Shown here piece after piece: positions 20,898-31,299 of a stretch of DNA of 64,000 nt (positions within the stretch are counted from its first letter, which is position 1; every line of letters begins with the position of its first letter). Under the pieces are notes generated by a model. The model saw only the letters and a list, made by a program, of their open reading frames with translations, did not search any database and was not told the DNA's origin. The stretch spans positions 226,760 through 290,759 of the forward strand of contig NZ_JAHKJW010000001.1 of the NCBI RefSeq assembly GCF_019710745.1, written 5' to 3'. A program made the translations under genes and the position numbers. This DNA comes from Streptomyces beigongshangae (lineage in GTDB: Bacteria > Actinomycetota > Actinomycetes > Streptomycetales > Streptomycetaceae).

Positions 20898-22508
20898 CTA
20901 GTGGAAGAAGTGCCGTGTCCCCGTGAAGTACATGGTCACGCCGGCCTTCTCCGCCGCCTCCACCACCAGCTCGTCGCGGACCGAGCCACCGGGCTGGACC
21001 ACGGCCCGGACACCGGCCGCGGTCAGGATCTCCAGGCCGTCGGGGAAGGGGAAGAAGGCGTCCGAGGCGGCGAAGGAGCCCCGGGCGCGCTCGGCGCCCG
21101 CGCGCTCGACCGCGAGCTTGGCGGAGTCGACGCGGTTGACCTGGCCCATGCCGACGCCGACGGAGGCGCCGTCCTTGGCGAGCAGGATCGCGTTGGACTT
21201 GACGGCCCGGCAGGCCCGCCAGGCGAAGGCCAGTTGGTCCAGCTCCTCCTGCGGAAGGGGCTCGCCGGTCGCGAGGGTCCAGGAGGACGGGTCGTCGCCC
21301 CCGGCCTGGAGACGGTCGGCGGCCTGGAGGAGCCGGCCGCCGTCGATCTGCTTCACCTCGACCTGCGTGGCCGGGCCCTCGGGGGCGCACAGCACGCGGA
21401 TGTTCTTCTTCTTGGCGAGGGCCTCCAGCGCGCCGTCCTCGTAGCCGGGCGCGACGATGACCTCGGTGAAGATCTCGGCGACCTGCTCCGCCATCTCCCT
21501 GGAGACGGGGCGGTTGACGGCGATGACGCCGCCGAACGCCGACAGCGGATCGCAGGCGTGCGCCTTGCGGTGCGCCTCGGCGACGTCCGCGCCGATCGCG
21601 ATGCCGCACGGGTTGGCGTGCTTGATGATGGCGACGCACGGGTCGGCGTGGTCGTACGCGGCACGGCGCGCGGCGTCCGTGTCCGTGTAGTTGTTGTACG
21701 ACATCTCCTTGCCGTGCAGCTGCTCGGCGTCGGCCAGGCCGCCGCCCGACCCGTCCACGTACAGCGCGGCGCCCTGGTGCGGGTTCTCGCCGTAGCGCAG
21801 GGTGCTGCGCTTCTCGAACGTCGAGCCGACGAACGCGGGGAAGCCCGAATCGTCGGCGGGCGCGTACTCGCCCGCGAACCAGGAGGCGACGGCCACGTCG
21901 TACGCGGCGGTGTGCTGGAACGCCTCGGCCGCGAGCCGCTTGCGGGCGTGCAGGTCGAAGCCGCCGTCGCGGACCGCGGACAGCACGTCGGCGTAGCGCG
22001 CGGGGCTGGTGACCACGGAGACGGACGGGTGGTTCTTGGCGGCGGCGCGGACCATCGAGGGACCGCCGATGTCGATCTGCTCGACGCACTCGTCGGGGGT
22101 GGCGCCGGAGGCGACGGTCTCCCGGAACGGGTAGAGGTTCACGACGACCAGCTGGAACGGCTCGACGCCCAGCTCGCCGAGCTGCTCCCGGTGCGACTCC
22201 AGCCGCAGGTCGGCGAGGATGCCCGCGTGCACGCGCGGGTGCAGCGTCTTGACCCGGCCGTCCAGGCATTCGGGGAAGCCGGTGAGTTCCTCGACCTTGG
22301 TGACCGGGACCCCGGCGGCGGCGATCCTCGCCGCGGTGGAGCCGGTGGAGACCAGCTCGACACCGGCCGCGTGCAGGCCGCGGGCGAGCTCTTCGAGTCC
22401 GGTCTTGTCGTACACGCTGACGAGCGCGCGCCGGATGACCCGCTTGGTGCCCTCGGCCGTACCTGTGCTGTCTGTGGTGCCTGCGCTGCCTGTGCTCTCG
22501 GCTGTCAC
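20898..22508 (-). CDS. purH: Bifunctional AICAR transformylase / IMP cyclohydrolase
   Basis: A 536-residue PurH catalysing the last two steps of IMP synthesis. The N-terminal cyclohydrolase domain (about 25-165) shows [15 protein letters not shown] and [13 protein letters not shown]. The C-terminal transformylase carries the catalytic [11 protein letters not shown] and ends near [17 protein letters not shown]. It uses 10-formyl-THF and AICAR (ZMP), the same metabolite sensed by the riboswitch in front of glyA. The first 20 residues are Ser/Thr/Gly-rich. The GTG start at 22508 overlaps the purN stop (GTGA), giving a coupled purN-purH operon. Confidence 0.95.
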   Translation of the reverse strand: MTAESTGSAGTTDSTGTAEGTKRVIRRALVSVYDKTGLEELARGLHAAGVELVSTGSTAARIAAAGVPVTKVEELTGFPECLDGRVKTLHPRVHAGILADLRLESHREQLGELGVEPFQLVVVNLYPFRETVASGATPDECVEQIDIGGPSMVRAAAKNHPSVSVVTSPARYADVLSAVRDGGFDLHARKRLAAEAFQHTAAYDVAVASWFAGEYAPADDSGFPAFVGSTFEKRSTLRYGENPHQGAALYVDGSGGGLADAEQLHGKEMSYNNYTDTDAARRAAYDHADPCVAIIKHANPCGIAIGADVAEAHRKAHACDPLSAFGGVIAVNRPVSREMAEQVAEIFTEVIVAPGYEDGALEALAKKKNIRVLCAPEGPATQVEVKQIDGGRLLQAADRLQAGGDDPSSWTLATGEPLPQEELDQLAFAWRACRAVKSNAILLAKDGASVGVGMGQVNRVDSAKLAVERAGAERARGSFAASDAFFPFPDGLEILTAAGVRAVVQPGGSVRDELVVEAAEKAGVTMYFTGTRHFFH

Positions 22509-23134
22509 TGGATAACTACCTTTCGTCCCTCGATGCGATAGCCGTTGCGGGCGAGCCGCCCCACGACATCGACGAGCAGCTTTCGCTCGACTTCCTTGAT
22601 GCGCTCATGGAGAGCCGCACCCTCGTCCTCGTAGTCCTCGTTGCGGACCTCGACCACGCCCTGGGCGATGATCGGGCCGGTGTCGACACCGTCGTCGACG
22701 AAGTGGACGGTGCACCCGGTGACCTTCGCGCCGTAGGCGAGGGCGTCACGGACGCCGTGCGCCCCCGGGAAACTGGGCAGCAGAGCGGGGTGGGTGTTGA
22801 CGAACCGGCCGCCGAAGCGGGCCAGGAACTCCTTGCCCACGATCTTCATGAAGCCGGCCGAGACGACGAGGTCCGGCGCGTACGCGCCGGTGGCCCCGGC
22901 CAGCGCCGCGTCCCACTCCTCACGGGTCCCGTAGTCCTTGACCCGGCGGACGAAGGTCGGCAGCCCGGCGCGCTCGGCGCGCTCCAGGCCGGCGATGCCG
23001 TCGCGGTCCGCGCCGACCGCGACGATCTCCGCCCCGTAGGCGTCCGGCCCCTGCGACGCGACCGCGTCGAGGAGGGCCTGCAGATTCGTACCTGATCCGG
23101 AGACCAGCACGACGAGGCGCTTGGCCTTGGCCAC
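22505..23134 (-). CDS. purN: Phosphoribosylglycinamide formyltransferase
   Basis: A 209-residue GAR transformylase transferring formyl from 10-formyl-THF to GAR. Motifs: [15 protein letters not shown] for phosphate binding, the catalytic Asn-His in [20 protein letters not shown] and the Asp in [12 protein letters not shown]. It starts with GTG at 23134 (MAKAKRLVV) and is first gene of the purN-purH operon. Confidence 0.95.
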   Translation of the reverse strand: MAKAKRLVVLVSGSGTNLQALLDAVASQGPDAYGAEIVAVGADRDGIAGLERAERAGLPTFVRRVKDYGTREEWDAALAGATGAYAPDLVVSAGFMKIVGKEFLARFGGRFVNTHPALLPSFPGAHGVRDALAYGAKVTGCTVHFVDDGVDTGPIIAQGVVEVRNEDYEDEGAALHERIKEVERKLLVDVVGRLARNGYRIEGRKVVIQ

Positions 23135-23614
23135 GGCGGGGCCCTTTCTCGGGGAGTGCCTTTGTACGGTCGTACGAATGCTTCGCGCCCTGGGATACGG
23201 GGAAGTCTACGAAGCGGCCGACCGGCAGCAACGATACCGGCACACCGGACGGCCCCCTGGGGACGGGGGCACGGCCGGAAGGTAGCGTCTGGGGAGGAAC
23301 CGCCCGGGGAAGACGGTCCGCGCGGGGGAACGCCTTTCGCGTACGGGACGTTGACCAGGCACAGGTACGCATGTCCGGGAAGCGGGCCCCGGACGCGTGA
23401 CCGGCTCCGTGGACAGCGGCCCGCCGACACCACCGCCCGACGGACGCCACCGCCGGACACACCGCCCGCCGAGCACCGCCGAGTCGAACACCGCCAAGCC
23501 GAACACCGCCAAGGGGAAGACGCACACCTGATGCCGGACCGACGCCTCCGACGCCTCCCGCTCCTGCTGCGCGAGCGGCGCCCCTCCCCCGTTCCACCGC
23601 GGGAGGGCGACGAC
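23135..23614. other. Divergent intergenic region upstream of purN
   Basis: 480 bp. GTACG-GT-CGTAC, a short palindrome at 23165-23176, lies just upstream of purN and could be an operator. Near 23485-23515 there are two direct copies of CGAACACCGCCAAG. A possible in-frame ATG for the right-hand gene lies at 23531, but the GTG at 23615 has the better ribosome site. Confidence 0.4.
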
Positions 23615-24427
23615 GTGCCCGAGGGCGGGCCGGGCTCCGCGGGTGACCAGGGCTCCGCGGGCGGCCAGGGATCTCCGGGTGACCAGGGGTCCGCGGGTGG
23701 CCAGGGGTCCGGTGCGCCGGCTTCCGGGCAGCGGCCCGAGCCGTCCCGGGCGCCGAGCGGCTCCTCGGACGACAACCCCTTCGCCCCGCCCCCCGAGGGC
23801 ACCCCCGACCGGCCTTGGCAGCCCCGGCGCCCCGCGGGCGGCCAGGACGGCGGCCCCGGCCAGGACGACGGCAGCTCCCCGTGGGGCAGCCAGTGGAGCG
23901 ACCGGCAGCCGGGGCGCGCGCAGGGCGGCCGTTTCGGCGACAAGCCCGGTTCCGGCTCCCCGGGCGGCCCCGGCGGCGGTCAGGGCGGTCCGCAGGGGTC
24001 CGGCGGTCCCGGTTCCGGCACGCGCTGGGACCCGGCCGACCCCGCGCAGCGACGCGCCCGGTACGCACTGCTCGGCGGCATGTGGGCGTTCTTCTTCGCC
24101 CTCTTCAGCTGGTCTTACGTGGCACTGCTGCTCGGCGCCCTGGCCCTCTACTGGGCGATCAGCGCCCTGCGTGACAAGCCGCGCCCGGCGGCCCCGGACG
24201 CCCCGGCCCCGCCGACCCAGGGCGCGAGGCCCCAGACCACCGCGGCGATCAGCGGCCTGGTCACGGCGTCCCTGGCGCTCACCATGGTGGCGATGACCTT
24301 CACGGCCCAGCTGGTGTACCGCGACTACTACACCTGCGTGAACGACTCCCTCACCAACACGGCGAAGAAGTCCTGCGACGACCTGCTCCCGGACGAGTTG
24401 CAGGGGCTGCTGGGGACGCGCGGCTGA
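23615..24427 (+). CDS. Hypothetical membrane protein with Gly-rich N-terminus
   Basis: About 270 residues from GTG 23615, which follows GGGAGGG by seven bases. Residues 1-145 are low complexity with repeated [11 protein letters not shown] units and Pro/Gly-rich sequence. Two membrane segments follow: [20 protein letters not shown] with [14 protein letters not shown], then a third near [18 protein letters not shown]. The C-terminus contains a small conserved-looking segment with two cysteines ([18 protein letters not shown]). No function can be assigned. It sits between purN and a DUF6350 gene, a position shared by other Streptomyces from memory. Confidence 0.7.
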   Translation: MPEGGPGSAGDQGSAGGQGSPGDQGSAGGQGSGAPASGQRPEPSRAPSGSSDDNPFAPPPEGTPDRPWQPRRPAGGQDGGPGQDDGSSPWGSQWSDRQPGRAQGGRFGDKPGSGSPGGPGGGQGGPQGSGGPGSGTRWDPADPAQRRARYALLGGMWAFFFALFSWSYVALLLGALALYWAISALRDKPRPAAPDAPAPPTQGARPQTTAAISGLVTASLALTMVAMTFTAQLVYRDYYTCVNDSLTNTAKKSCDDLLPDELQGLLGTRG

Positions 24428-24459
24428 TCCCTTCTCGCGCCGGCTGCTTCCCGGCCCGC

Positions 24460-24493
24460 CCGGCTGTCACGTCGGTCCGGCTGTCACGTCGGT
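24460..24493. repeat. 17-bp tandem duplication CCGGCTGTCACGTCGGT
   Basis: Two exact adjacent copies and a degenerate third, in the space between the convergent membrane-protein genes. Confidence 0.7.
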
Positions 24494-24566
24494 CCGGGCT
24501 GCCGTCGGTCCGGGCGGTCGAGCGGGTCCGCGGGGGCGGCAGCCCGGTCCGGTGCCACCCACCGGG

Positions 24567-26177
24567 TCAGGAGTCCCCGCACCCGGAATCCCCGTGCCCC
24601 GGAGGCCGCTTTCCCGGGCGCCGTCTCCCCAACCGGCCGCTTCCCACGGGTCCGGTTCCGGTTCCGGGCCCGGTCCTGATCCCTGTCCCTTTCCCTGTCC
24701 CTGTCCTTGCCCCTGTCCCAGCACCGGAGCGCAGGTGCGTCGGGAGGCCGTACACGCGGCGCCCACGTCCGGGTCCGCGCAGCCGCCACGCGCGCAGGGC
24801 CAGCCCCGTCGGCAGTCCCACCCCCGCGATCCAGCCCGCCGCGGCCGACCCCGTCCACCACCAGACCGGGCCGAAGTCGGACAGGGCGGCCACCCCGAGG
24901 GGCCCGCCCGCCAGTGCGACGAGCACCGCCAGGGCGGAGCCGCACAGGAGTGCCGCGAGCGCCAGCGTCTCGGCGATCCGCCGGCAGGACCAGGCGGCGG
25001 CGCGCCGGGAGGCCGCGGAGGCCGCGCTCCTTCCCCCGGTCGCCCCGGTCGCCCCGACCGTGAACCAGGCCACCACGACCCCGGCCACCAGGGGCACGGC
25101 TCCGGCCGCCCAGTTCAGGGGAGTACCGGGCCCGGCGTCCGGAACGGCCGCCAGCAGGGGGAAGGGCGGCAGCCGCCGGCCGGGGTCCGAGAGGAACGGC
25201 GACACCGCGTGCCCGGCCCCGAGCGCGAATCCGGGGCCGAGGGCGTACGCGGCTCCCCACACCGCGGCGTTCGGGACGAGGGCCAGCGCCAGCAGCAGCA
25301 CCGCGCACCGGCCCGACCAGCTCTCCGTGAGTTGCAGGAACGACTGCCGCGCCGGGCCTCCGTGCCACATCAGCGAGACCGCGACGAGCACGGCCCCGCC
25401 CCCCACGAGCGCCGCGACACCGGCGGCCGCGGCACGCGCGGCGACCGGCAGCCGGGACCCGGCGGCGGAGGGAGCGGCAGAAGGGGCGGGCGGACCGCCG
25501 GAGGTCCGGCGCAGCGACAGCAACAGCGACGGGAGCGGCAGCGGTCCGAGCGGTCGCCCGAGGCTCGCCCGGACCCCCACCCCCACCGCGGTCATCGCGA
25601 GCAGCGGCGGCCACAGGGCGACGGACGGCCACGACGGGCGCGGTTCGCCGCCCGAGGCGTACACCGCGGCGGCGGCGCCGACCGTCAGGTATCCCACGAC
25701 GGCACCGGCCCATGCCGTGCGGGCGGAGACCGGCCCGGACGCGTCCCCGCCGTCCGCCGCGTCGCGCCCCGCGCGGTACAGCAGCCACGCAGGCAGGGCG
25801 ACCAGCAGCAGCGGGGTCACCCCGATGGGTGCGGGTACGCCGGACAATGTGTCCGTGCGGACCAGTTCGGCGCCGTGCGCCAGCAGCCACAGCGTGGCGG
25901 CCACGTGCAGTGCCCCGTGGGGACCGCTGTCCGGGTAGGGCGAACTGATCCACACGACCATCACCAGTACGGCGGACGCCCCCAGCCCGAGCCCCGCCGC
26001 GAGCGCACCTCCCACCAGGCCGGCGGCCAGTCCGCCCGGCCGCTCCCGCAGCCGGACGAGCGAGGGCGACATCGACGGCGACGGGCCGCGGTACGGCCTC
26101 CCGTCCGGATGGCGGCGCGGACTTCCCTCCGGACTTCCGTCCGGGTTGCGATCGGTCATCTGGGTCACGCCCGTCAT
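24567..26177 (-). CDS. DUF6350 family multi-pass membrane protein
   Basis: A 536-residue integral membrane protein with at least ten hydrophobic segments, starting with [20 protein letters not shown] and [15 protein letters not shown]. The pattern matches the DUF6350 group that includes the mycobacterial cell-division membrane protein PerM, as I recall it. The C-terminal 80 residues are charged and low complexity, with GTGTGK-type repeats, and probably cytoplasmic. The start is uncertain: ATG 26177 has a close GGGAG, and ATG 26159 (MTDRNPDG) is possible. Function in Streptomyces is unknown. Confidence 0.7.
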   Translation of the reverse strand: MTGVTQMTDRNPDGSPEGSPRRHPDGRPYRGPSPSMSPSLVRLRERPGGLAAGLVGGALAAGLGLGASAVLVMVVWISSPYPDSGPHGALHVAATLWLLAHGAELVRTDTLSGVPAPIGVTPLLLVALPAWLLYRAGRDAADGGDASGPVSARTAWAGAVVGYLTVGAAAAVYASGGEPRPSWPSVALWPPLLAMTAVGVGVRASLGRPLGPLPLPSLLLSLRRTSGGPPAPSAAPSAAGSRLPVAARAAAAGVAALVGGGAVLVAVSLMWHGGPARQSFLQLTESWSGRCAVLLLALALVPNAAVWGAAYALGPGFALGAGHAVSPFLSDPGRRLPPFPLLAAVPDAGPGTPLNWAAGAVPLVAGVVVAWFTVGATGATGGRSAASAASRRAAAWSCRRIAETLALAALLCGSALAVLVALAGGPLGVAALSDFGPVWWWTGSAAAGWIAGVGLPTGLALRAWRLRGPGRGRRVYGLPTHLRSGAGTGARTGTGKGTGIRTGPGTGTGPVGSGRLGRRRPGKRPPGHGDSGCGDS

Positions 26178-26273
26178 GCTCCCAACGACACGCGCTTTCC
26201 CGTCGTAACAGGCGAACCTCGGATGTGTCGCTCAATATACGTTTATGTGCTTTTACGTACGAAGGGGTGACCG

Positions 26274-27140
26274 GTGATGGAGAGCACTGTCCCTGCCGCC
26301 GCCGACCTCGCGACCGCCGACGGCCCCGCGACCGGTGACGCCCTGACGCCCGCTCAGGCCTTCGACGTCCTCTACGCCTTCGCCGCCCCCGCCCTCGTAC
26401 GGCAGACGTACCTGCTCACCGGGCGGCGTGAGCTGGCGCGGGAGTCCGTGGAGCGGGCCTTCCAGCTGGCGTGGCAGCGCTGGCCCGAGGTGGCGGTCGA
26501 CCGGGACCCGGCGGGCTGGGTGCGGGCGGCGGCGTACGAGTACGCGATGTCCCCCTGGCACCGGCTGCGGCTGCGCCTGCGACTGCCGGAGCCGCCGCCC
26601 GCCGCGCTGGACGACCGCCGGCTGCTGTCCGTACTGCGGGGTCTGCCACCCGCCTACCGGCGCACCCTGCTCCTGCACGACGGGCTCGGACTCGGGCTGC
26701 CGGAGACCGCGGCCGAGACGGAGGCGAGCACCGCGGCGGCGGCGAACCGCCTGATGTACGCGCGCGCGACCGTCGCCGCACGTCTTCCGGAGCTGGCGGA
26801 GACGGACGAACTGCGGCGGCGGCTCAAGGAGCTCGGTGACACGGAACGGCTGCGGACCGCCCCGGAAGCCGCCGCCGTCCGTACCGGCGGCGAACGCCGG
26901 GCCCGCCACTGGACCCGTGCGGCCGTCGCCCTCACGGTGCTGGTCATCGGTTCCACCGCGTTCACGCTCCACACGGCCCCCGACCACTACGAGGCCCCGC
27001 AGGCCCCGGCCAAGACGGTGCCGGGCGTTCCCCCGCGCTCCGGTCCCCTCCAGCTGTCGACGGAGGACGTGCAGTTGCGCGCCAGGCTCCGGGCCATGTT
27101 CGGCGAGGGCCCGCAGAAACTCCTGCCGCAGCTCCGCTGA
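26274..27140 (+). CDS. Membrane-tethered sigma-70-like protein
   Basis: A 288-residue protein with the layout of an ECF sigma factor. Region-2-like sequence: FAAPALVRQTYLLTGRRELARE and FQLAWQRWPEVAV with WVRAAAYEYA. Region-4-like sequence: SVLRGLPPAYRRTLLLHDGLGLGLPETAAET. Unlike ordinary ECF factors, it continues into a basic stretch and a single membrane helix (AAVALTVLVIGSTAFTLHT, about 222-240) with a short outer tail. The -10-binding residues are poorly conserved, so it may be a degenerate sigma with a sensing or regulatory role. Start GTG 26274 or the adjacent ATG 26277, after GAAGGGG. Confidence 0.7.
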   Translation: MMESTVPAAADLATADGPATGDALTPAQAFDVLYAFAAPALVRQTYLLTGRRELARESVERAFQLAWQRWPEVAVDRDPAGWVRAAAYEYAMSPWHRLRLRLRLPEPPPAALDDRRLLSVLRGLPPAYRRTLLLHDGLGLGLPETAAETEASTAAAANRLMYARATVAARLPELAETDELRRRLKELGDTERLRTAPEAAAVRTGGERRARHWTRAAVALTVLVIGSTAFTLHTAPDHYEAPQAPAKTVPGVPPRSGPLQLSTEDVQLRARLRAMFGEGPQKLLPQLR

Positions 27141-27162
27141 GGACGCCCGGTCCGCCGGACGC

Positions 27163-27200
27163 CGACGGGCCCGCACCCCGGTGGGGATGCGGGCCCGTCG
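27163..27200. terminator. Terminator hairpin between sigma-like gene and sucD
   Basis: CGACGGGCCCGCA pairs with its complement after a bulged A and a 4-bp CCCC/GGGG top, loop GGT. It serves two convergent genes. Confidence 0.75.
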
Positions 27201-27240
27201 ACATGTCGGCACATCGACCGGCCGACCGGGACGTCCCGGG

Positions 27241-28125
27241 TCAGCCGGCCAGGATGGCGCGGGCCAGCTTCGCCGTCTCGGTCGGCGTCTTGCCGACCTT
27301 GACGCCGGCGGCCTCCAGGGCCTCCTTCTTCGCGGCGGCCGTGCCGGAGGAGCCGGAGACGATGGCGCCGGCGTGGCCCATGGTCTTGCCCTCGGGCGCG
27401 GTGAAGCCCGCGACGTAGCCCACGACCGGCTTGGTCACGTTCTCCTTGATGAAGTCCGCCGCACGCTCCTCGGCGTCGCCGCCGATCTCACCGATCATGA
27501 CGATCAGGTCGGTGTCGGGGTCGGCCTCGAACGCGGCGAGCGCGTCGATGTGCGTCGTACCGATGACCGGGTCGCCACCGATGCCGACGGCCGACGAGAA
27601 GCCGATGTCCCGGAGCTCGTACATCATCTGGTACGTCAGCGTGCCGGACTTCGAGACCAGGCCGATGCGGCCCGGCTTCGTGATGTCGCCCGGGATGATG
27701 CCGGCGTTGGACTGGCCCGGGGTGATGAGACCGGGGCAGTTCGGGCCGATGATGCGGGTCTTGTTGCCCTTCGACTTCGCGTACGCCCAGAAGGCGGCGG
27801 AGTCGTGGACGGCGATGCCCTCGGTGATGACGACCGCGAGGGGGATCTCGGCGTCGATGGCCTCGACGACTGCGGCCTTGGAGAAGGCCGGCGGCACGAA
27901 GAGGACGGACACGTTGGCGCCCGTCTTCTCGATGGCCTCGGCGACCGTGCCGAAGACGGGGATCTCGGTGCCGTCGACGTCGACCGAGGTGCCGGCCTTG
28001 CGCGGGTTCACACCGCCGACGATGTTCGTGCCGTCGGCGAGCATGAGCTTGGTGTGCTTCATGCCCGTGGCACCGGTCATGCCCTGGACGATGACCTTGC
28101 TGTCCTTGTTGAGGAAGATAGCCAT
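27241..28125 (-). CDS. sucD: Succinyl-CoA synthetase alpha subunit
   Basis: A 294-residue alpha subunit binding CoA and carrying the phosphohistidine. CoA-binding segment: [13 protein letters not shown]. Active-site segment: [18 protein letters not shown] with the phosphorylated His. With SucC it converts succinyl-CoA to succinate with nucleotide triphosphate formation in the TCA cycle. It starts 21 nt after sucC, with GAGGGAAAG upstream, and forms a sucC-sucD operon. Confidence 0.97.
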   Translation of the reverse strand: MAIFLNKDSKVIVQGMTGATGMKHTKLMLADGTNIVGGVNPRKAGTSVDVDGTEIPVFGTVAEAIEKTGANVSVLFVPPAFSKAAVVEAIDAEIPLAVVITEGIAVHDSAAFWAYAKSKGNKTRIIGPNCPGLITPGQSNAGIIPGDITKPGRIGLVSKSGTLTYQMMYELRDIGFSSAVGIGGDPVIGTTHIDALAAFEADPDTDLIVMIGEIGGDAEERAADFIKENVTKPVVGYVAGFTAPEGKTMGHAGAIVSGSSGTAAAKKEALEAAGVKVGKTPTETAKLARAILAG

Positions 28126-28146
28126 GGCTGTTCTTTCCCTCGTCCC

Positions 28147-29325
28147 TTACTTCGCGGCCGCGAGCTCGGCGGCCTTGTCGGCCGCGCCGTCCATGGTGTC
28201 CACGCGCTGCACCAGCGGGTGGTTGGCGTCGGAGAGGATCTTGCGACCCAGCTCGGCGTTGTTGCCGTCGAGGCGGACGACCAGCGGCTTGCTGACCTCC
28301 TCACCCTTGTCGGCGAGCAGCTGCAGCGCCTGGACGATGCCGTTGGCGACCTCGTCACAGGCGGTGATGCCGCCGAAGACGTTGACGAAGACGGACCTGA
28401 CGTCCGGGTCGCCGAGGATGATCTCCAGGCCGTTCGCCATGACCGCGGCGGAGGCGCCGCCGCCGATGTCGAGGAAGTTGGCGGGCTTCACGCCACCGTG
28501 GTTCTCGCCTGCGTACGCGACGACGTCGAGGGTGCTCATGACGAGACCCGCGCCGTTGCCGATGATGCCGACCTCGCCGTCGAGCTTGACGTAGTTGAGG
28601 TTCTTCTCCTTGGCGGCGGCCTCCAGCGGGTTGGCCGCGGCCTTGTCCTCCAGGGCCGCGTGGTCCGCCTGGCGGAACTCGGCGTTCTCGTCCAGGGAGA
28701 CCTTGCCGTCCAGCGCCAGGACGTCACCGGAGGCGACCTTGGCGAGCGGGTTGACCTCGACGAGGAGCGCGTCCTCGGCGACGAAGGTGTCCCACAGGGT
28801 CACGAGGACCTCGGCGACCTTCTCGGCCACCTCCTCCGGGAACTTCGCCAGCGCCACGATCTCGCGCGCCTTCTCGATCGAGACGCCCTCGACGGCGTCG
28901 ACCGGGACCTTCGCGAGGGCCTCGGGGGTCTTCTCCGCGACCTCCTCGATGTCCATGCCGCCCTGTACGGAGGCCATGGCGAGGAAGGTGCGGTTCGTGC
29001 GGTCGAGGAGGTAGGAGACGTAGTACTCCTCAAGAATCTCCGGAGCCGTCTCGGCGATCATCACCTTGTGGACCGTGTGGCCCTTGATGTCCATGCCGAG
29101 GATGTCCGTCGCGCGAGCGACGGCCTCGTCCGGGGTGCCGGCCAGCTTCACGCCGCCGGCCTTACCGCGGCCACCGACCTTGACCTGCGCCTTGACGACG
29201 GACTTGCCGCCAAGTCGCTCGGTCGCCGCGCGCGCCCCTTCAGGCGTGTCGATGACTTCACCGGCCAGCACCGGTACACCGTGCTTGGCGAAGAGGTCCC
29301 TCGCCTGGTACTCGAACAGGTCCAC
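28147..29325 (-). CDS. sucC: Succinyl-CoA synthetase beta subunit
   Basis: A 392-residue ATP-grasp beta subunit, normal length. It starts [19 protein letters not shown] at GTG 29325. [21 protein letters not shown] is the nucleotide-binding region, and [19 protein letters not shown] the interface with the alpha-subunit active site. The leader region contains two GTGAC/GTCAC-type palindromes that may bind Crp or a related regulator. Confidence 0.97.
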   Translation of the reverse strand: MDLFEYQARDLFAKHGVPVLAGEVIDTPEGARAATERLGGKSVVKAQVKVGGRGKAGGVKLAGTPDEAVARATDILGMDIKGHTVHKVMIAETAPEILEEYYVSYLLDRTNRTFLAMASVQGGMDIEEVAEKTPEALAKVPVDAVEGVSIEKAREIVALAKFPEEVAEKVAEVLVTLWDTFVAEDALLVEVNPLAKVASGDVLALDGKVSLDENAEFRQADHAALEDKAAANPLEAAAKEKNLNYVKLDGEVGIIGNGAGLVMSTLDVVAYAGENHGGVKPANFLDIGGGASAAVMANGLEIILGDPDVRSVFVNVFGGITACDEVANGIVQALQLLADKGEEVSKPLVVRLDGNNAELGRKILSDANHPLVQRVDTMDGAADKAAELAAAK

Positions 29326-29389
29326 GCGCGTCCGTCCCTATCAGGTAATTCGCGGTTCGTTGTCTGCGTGGGCGTGCCGCGAGGGCAAC

Positions 29390-29405
29390 GTGACTGCGCG
29401 GTCAC
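29390..29405. promoter_or_regulatory. GTGAC-N6-GTCAC palindrome upstream of sucC
   Basis: A perfect 16-bp inverted repeat 65-80 bp before the sucC start, a position suitable for regulating its promoter. Confidence 0.45.
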
Positions 29406-29503
29406 AAGGAGGGCGTGAGCACGGTGGCCGACACGCGGCATGTCCGTCTCGCAGGTTATCCCCGCAGGCGGTGGGGCCGTAAATCGCAGATCACACCTGG
29501 GCG

Positions 29504-29517
29504 GTGATTACGGTCAC
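29504..29517. promoter_or_regulatory. Crp-like site GTGATTACGGTCAC
   Basis: Fits the Streptomyces Crp consensus GTG-N6-GNCAC, which I recall from the literature, and is followed by A as in TCACA half sites. It lies about 180 bp upstream of sucC. Binding is inferred. Confidence 0.4.
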
Positions 29518-29533
29518 AGAATGCCAGCCGAAA

Positions 29534-29639
29534 GGGCCTCACCAGGCTGGGGTTTGCCTGGTGAGGCCCCGCGATCAGCCCCTGAAACCGACCTGAGGGG
29601 CGTGGACCGGCCGGCCCTCACCCCAATGAGGACCGGCCG
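29534..29639. other. Cluster of three hairpins in the sucC upstream region
   Basis: Hairpin 1, 29534-29569: perfect 14-bp stem GGGCCTCACCAGGC with an 8-base loop. Hairpin 2, 29578-29601: GCCCCT/AGGGGC. Hairpin 3, 29608-29639: CGGCCGGCCCTCA pairing 12 of 13 with its partner, 6-base loop. They may be terminators for the gene at 30046-31068, or part of a small RNA. No gene is seen within them. Confidence 0.5.
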
Positions 29640-30045
29640 ACCCGACCGCAGGGTCTCGGCCGCACCGGCCGAACGGCTTTCGGCCGTACGGGGCCTGCGC
29701 CCTGCGGAGTCTCGAGAGGTCGGGGACGGAGGACGGACAGGACAGGACGGGACAGGTCGTACGGCATACGCCGTACGCAGTCGCATGACGGACGTCGGGC
29801 ATCGGGCGCCGTACGTCGGATGTCTGAGGCCTGAGCTGTCGAGGACCGTGGAGAACAGTCGAGGACCGTCGGCGGGACGGCGGACAGCCGGGCCGCGTCA
29901 CGGCCCCGGCCACGTCGGCCACGGCTCACACGAACGGCTGAATGTCACCCGTTACGAAGCCCTCGAAGAAACAGAACGACGGGCAGGACGGCGAACAGGA
30001 CGGCGAGCAGGACGGCGAACGGAACCCGGCAGCGCAGAGCCGGAC
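29640..30045. other. Gene-free interval
   Basis: About 400 bp between the hairpin cluster and the stop of the secreted protein gene. It has short repeats (GTCGAGGACCGT twice near 29840-29870; GGCGAACAGGAC/GGCGAGCAGGAC near 29992-30018) but no convincing coding frame. Confidence 0.45.
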
Positions 30046-31068
30046 CTAGCCGGGGGACGCCGGAACGTCCCGGTGACGGTCCCGGGTCCCGGCCGCGGTG
30101 ACGGCCGCGGCGGCACCGGGCACCAGCGTCGGCCGGAGCCTCTCGTTCGACGTGACGGCCTGCGCGTCACCGTGCCTCGGCGAACCGTTGTCGGCCGCGG
30201 AGTGCCGCGCCGCCGCATCCGTGGGCTCACTGCCGGGAACCCGGGGCGCGGGCGCCCGCTCGGCCGGTATGACCCCGGCGACCCGGGTGCGCGCGGGTCG
30301 GCGCACGTCGTCGGCCACGGCGGGGTCGGCGTCGAACCGCGGTCCGTACTCCACCACCGCGCTGCGAACGCCCGACCGCCTCGCACCGGACTGCTTCCCG
30401 TCCGACCGCGGGTCGGCGGTCTGGTGCGGGTCGGCGGCCGGGTGCCGGTCCGTCGTCCCGCCCTGCGGCTGCTCCGGTGCCGGCGTACCGGCGGGCAACG
30501 TCTGGTCGGGCACCAGAGGCAGCGGCAGGGGGAGGGGCAGTCCCGGCGTGTCCGGAAGTCCGGGGACGTCCGGGAGCCCCGGCGTCTCCGGGACACCGGG
30601 AACCTCCGGCAGCGTGGGCGATTCCGGCGGCGACGGCCACCACTGCGGCGGGTCCGGCCGCTCGGCGATCCCGTCGGCGATCTGGTCCACCGGATCGCCG
30701 ACGGGCCGTAGAACCTGCTCGGTGACCGGCCGCACGACGCGCCGGACCTCGTCGGCCACGGGCGCGACCAGCCCGGAGAGCCCGGCCTGTCCGGAGAGCC
30801 CGGCCTGTCCGGAGCCGGAGGGTGACTCGGACACGGAGGCGGAGGAGAACGCGGAGGCGGAGGAGAACGCGGAGGCGAAGGACGGGACAGGTGCGGACGA
30901 CGGCTTCGGGGCCGCCGCGCCACCGTCCGCCGCGCGGGCCTGCTCCCCGCAGAGCAGCCCCAGCACGAACAACCCGCCCACCAGCAGCACCAGTTGCAGC
31001 ACACGCCGTCCCGACACTGCGCGTGTCCCACGCGGAGCGTCACCGGACGATGCGGCCGACAGGGCCAC
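30046..31068 (-). CDS. Secreted Pro/Ser-rich hypothetical protein
   Basis: About 340 residues from GTG 31068, which follows GGGAGG. A signal peptide is visible: basic GRRV, the hydrophobic LQLVLLVGGLFVLGLLCG and a cleavage-type ARA-AD at about residue 50. The mature part is low complexity: AFSSAS and SGQAGL duplications, a short helix-like DEVRRVVRPVTEQVLRPV segment, then PGVPETPGLPDVPGLPDTPG repeats and LPLPLPLP. The last 100 residues are charged. No domain recognised; wall- or membrane-associated location is likely. A start upstream at 31227 is in frame but crosses tandem repeats. Confidence 0.65.
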   Translation of the reverse strand: MALSAASSGDAPRGTRAVSGRRVLQLVLLVGGLFVLGLLCGEQARAADGGAAAPKPSSAPVPSFASAFSSASAFSSASVSESPSGSGQAGLSGQAGLSGLVAPVADEVRRVVRPVTEQVLRPVGDPVDQIADGIAERPDPPQWWPSPPESPTLPEVPGVPETPGLPDVPGLPDTPGLPLPLPLPLVPDQTLPAGTPAPEQPQGGTTDRHPAADPHQTADPRSDGKQSGARRSGVRSAVVEYGPRFDADPAVADDVRRPARTRVAGVIPAERAPAPRVPGSEPTDAAARHSAADNGSPRHGDAQAVTSNERLRPTLVPGAAAAVTAAGTRDRHRDVPASPG

Positions 31069-31097
31069 GGCGGGGCCTCCCGTGCGAAGGAGCGGGT

Positions 31098-31155
31098 CGA
31101 AGGGTCGAAGCGAAGGGTCAAGGCGAAAGGTCAAGGCGAAGGGTCGAGGCGAACA
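31098..31155. repeat. 13-bp tandem repeats CGAAGGGTCAAGG
   Basis: Three clean copies at 31111-31149 with flanking degenerate ones, directly upstream of the secreted protein gene in its 5' region. Confidence 0.65.
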
Positions 31156-31299
31156 GGGGCGCGGCCGAAAGGCTGCGCGCCCCCGCAGGCGCGCCGATCC
31201 TCGCACGGGACTCCGGAGGTTGCGCAAGTCCCCTGTTACCGATGGATACGCGTGTCCGCTTTTTCCGCCGCCCCACCGCCCGCTCCCCCACTGACGCCT

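Noticed and set aside
24484..26235. Alternative minus-strand frame over the DUF6350 gene
   Set aside because: Arg/Gly-rich without membrane helices; the 24567-26177 frame has regular hydrophobic segments expected of the family.
29440..30711. A 423-codon plus-strand frame beginning in the sucC upstream region
   Set aside because: Its second half is antisense to the secreted protein gene, the first half crosses hairpins, and no ribosome site or domain is visible.
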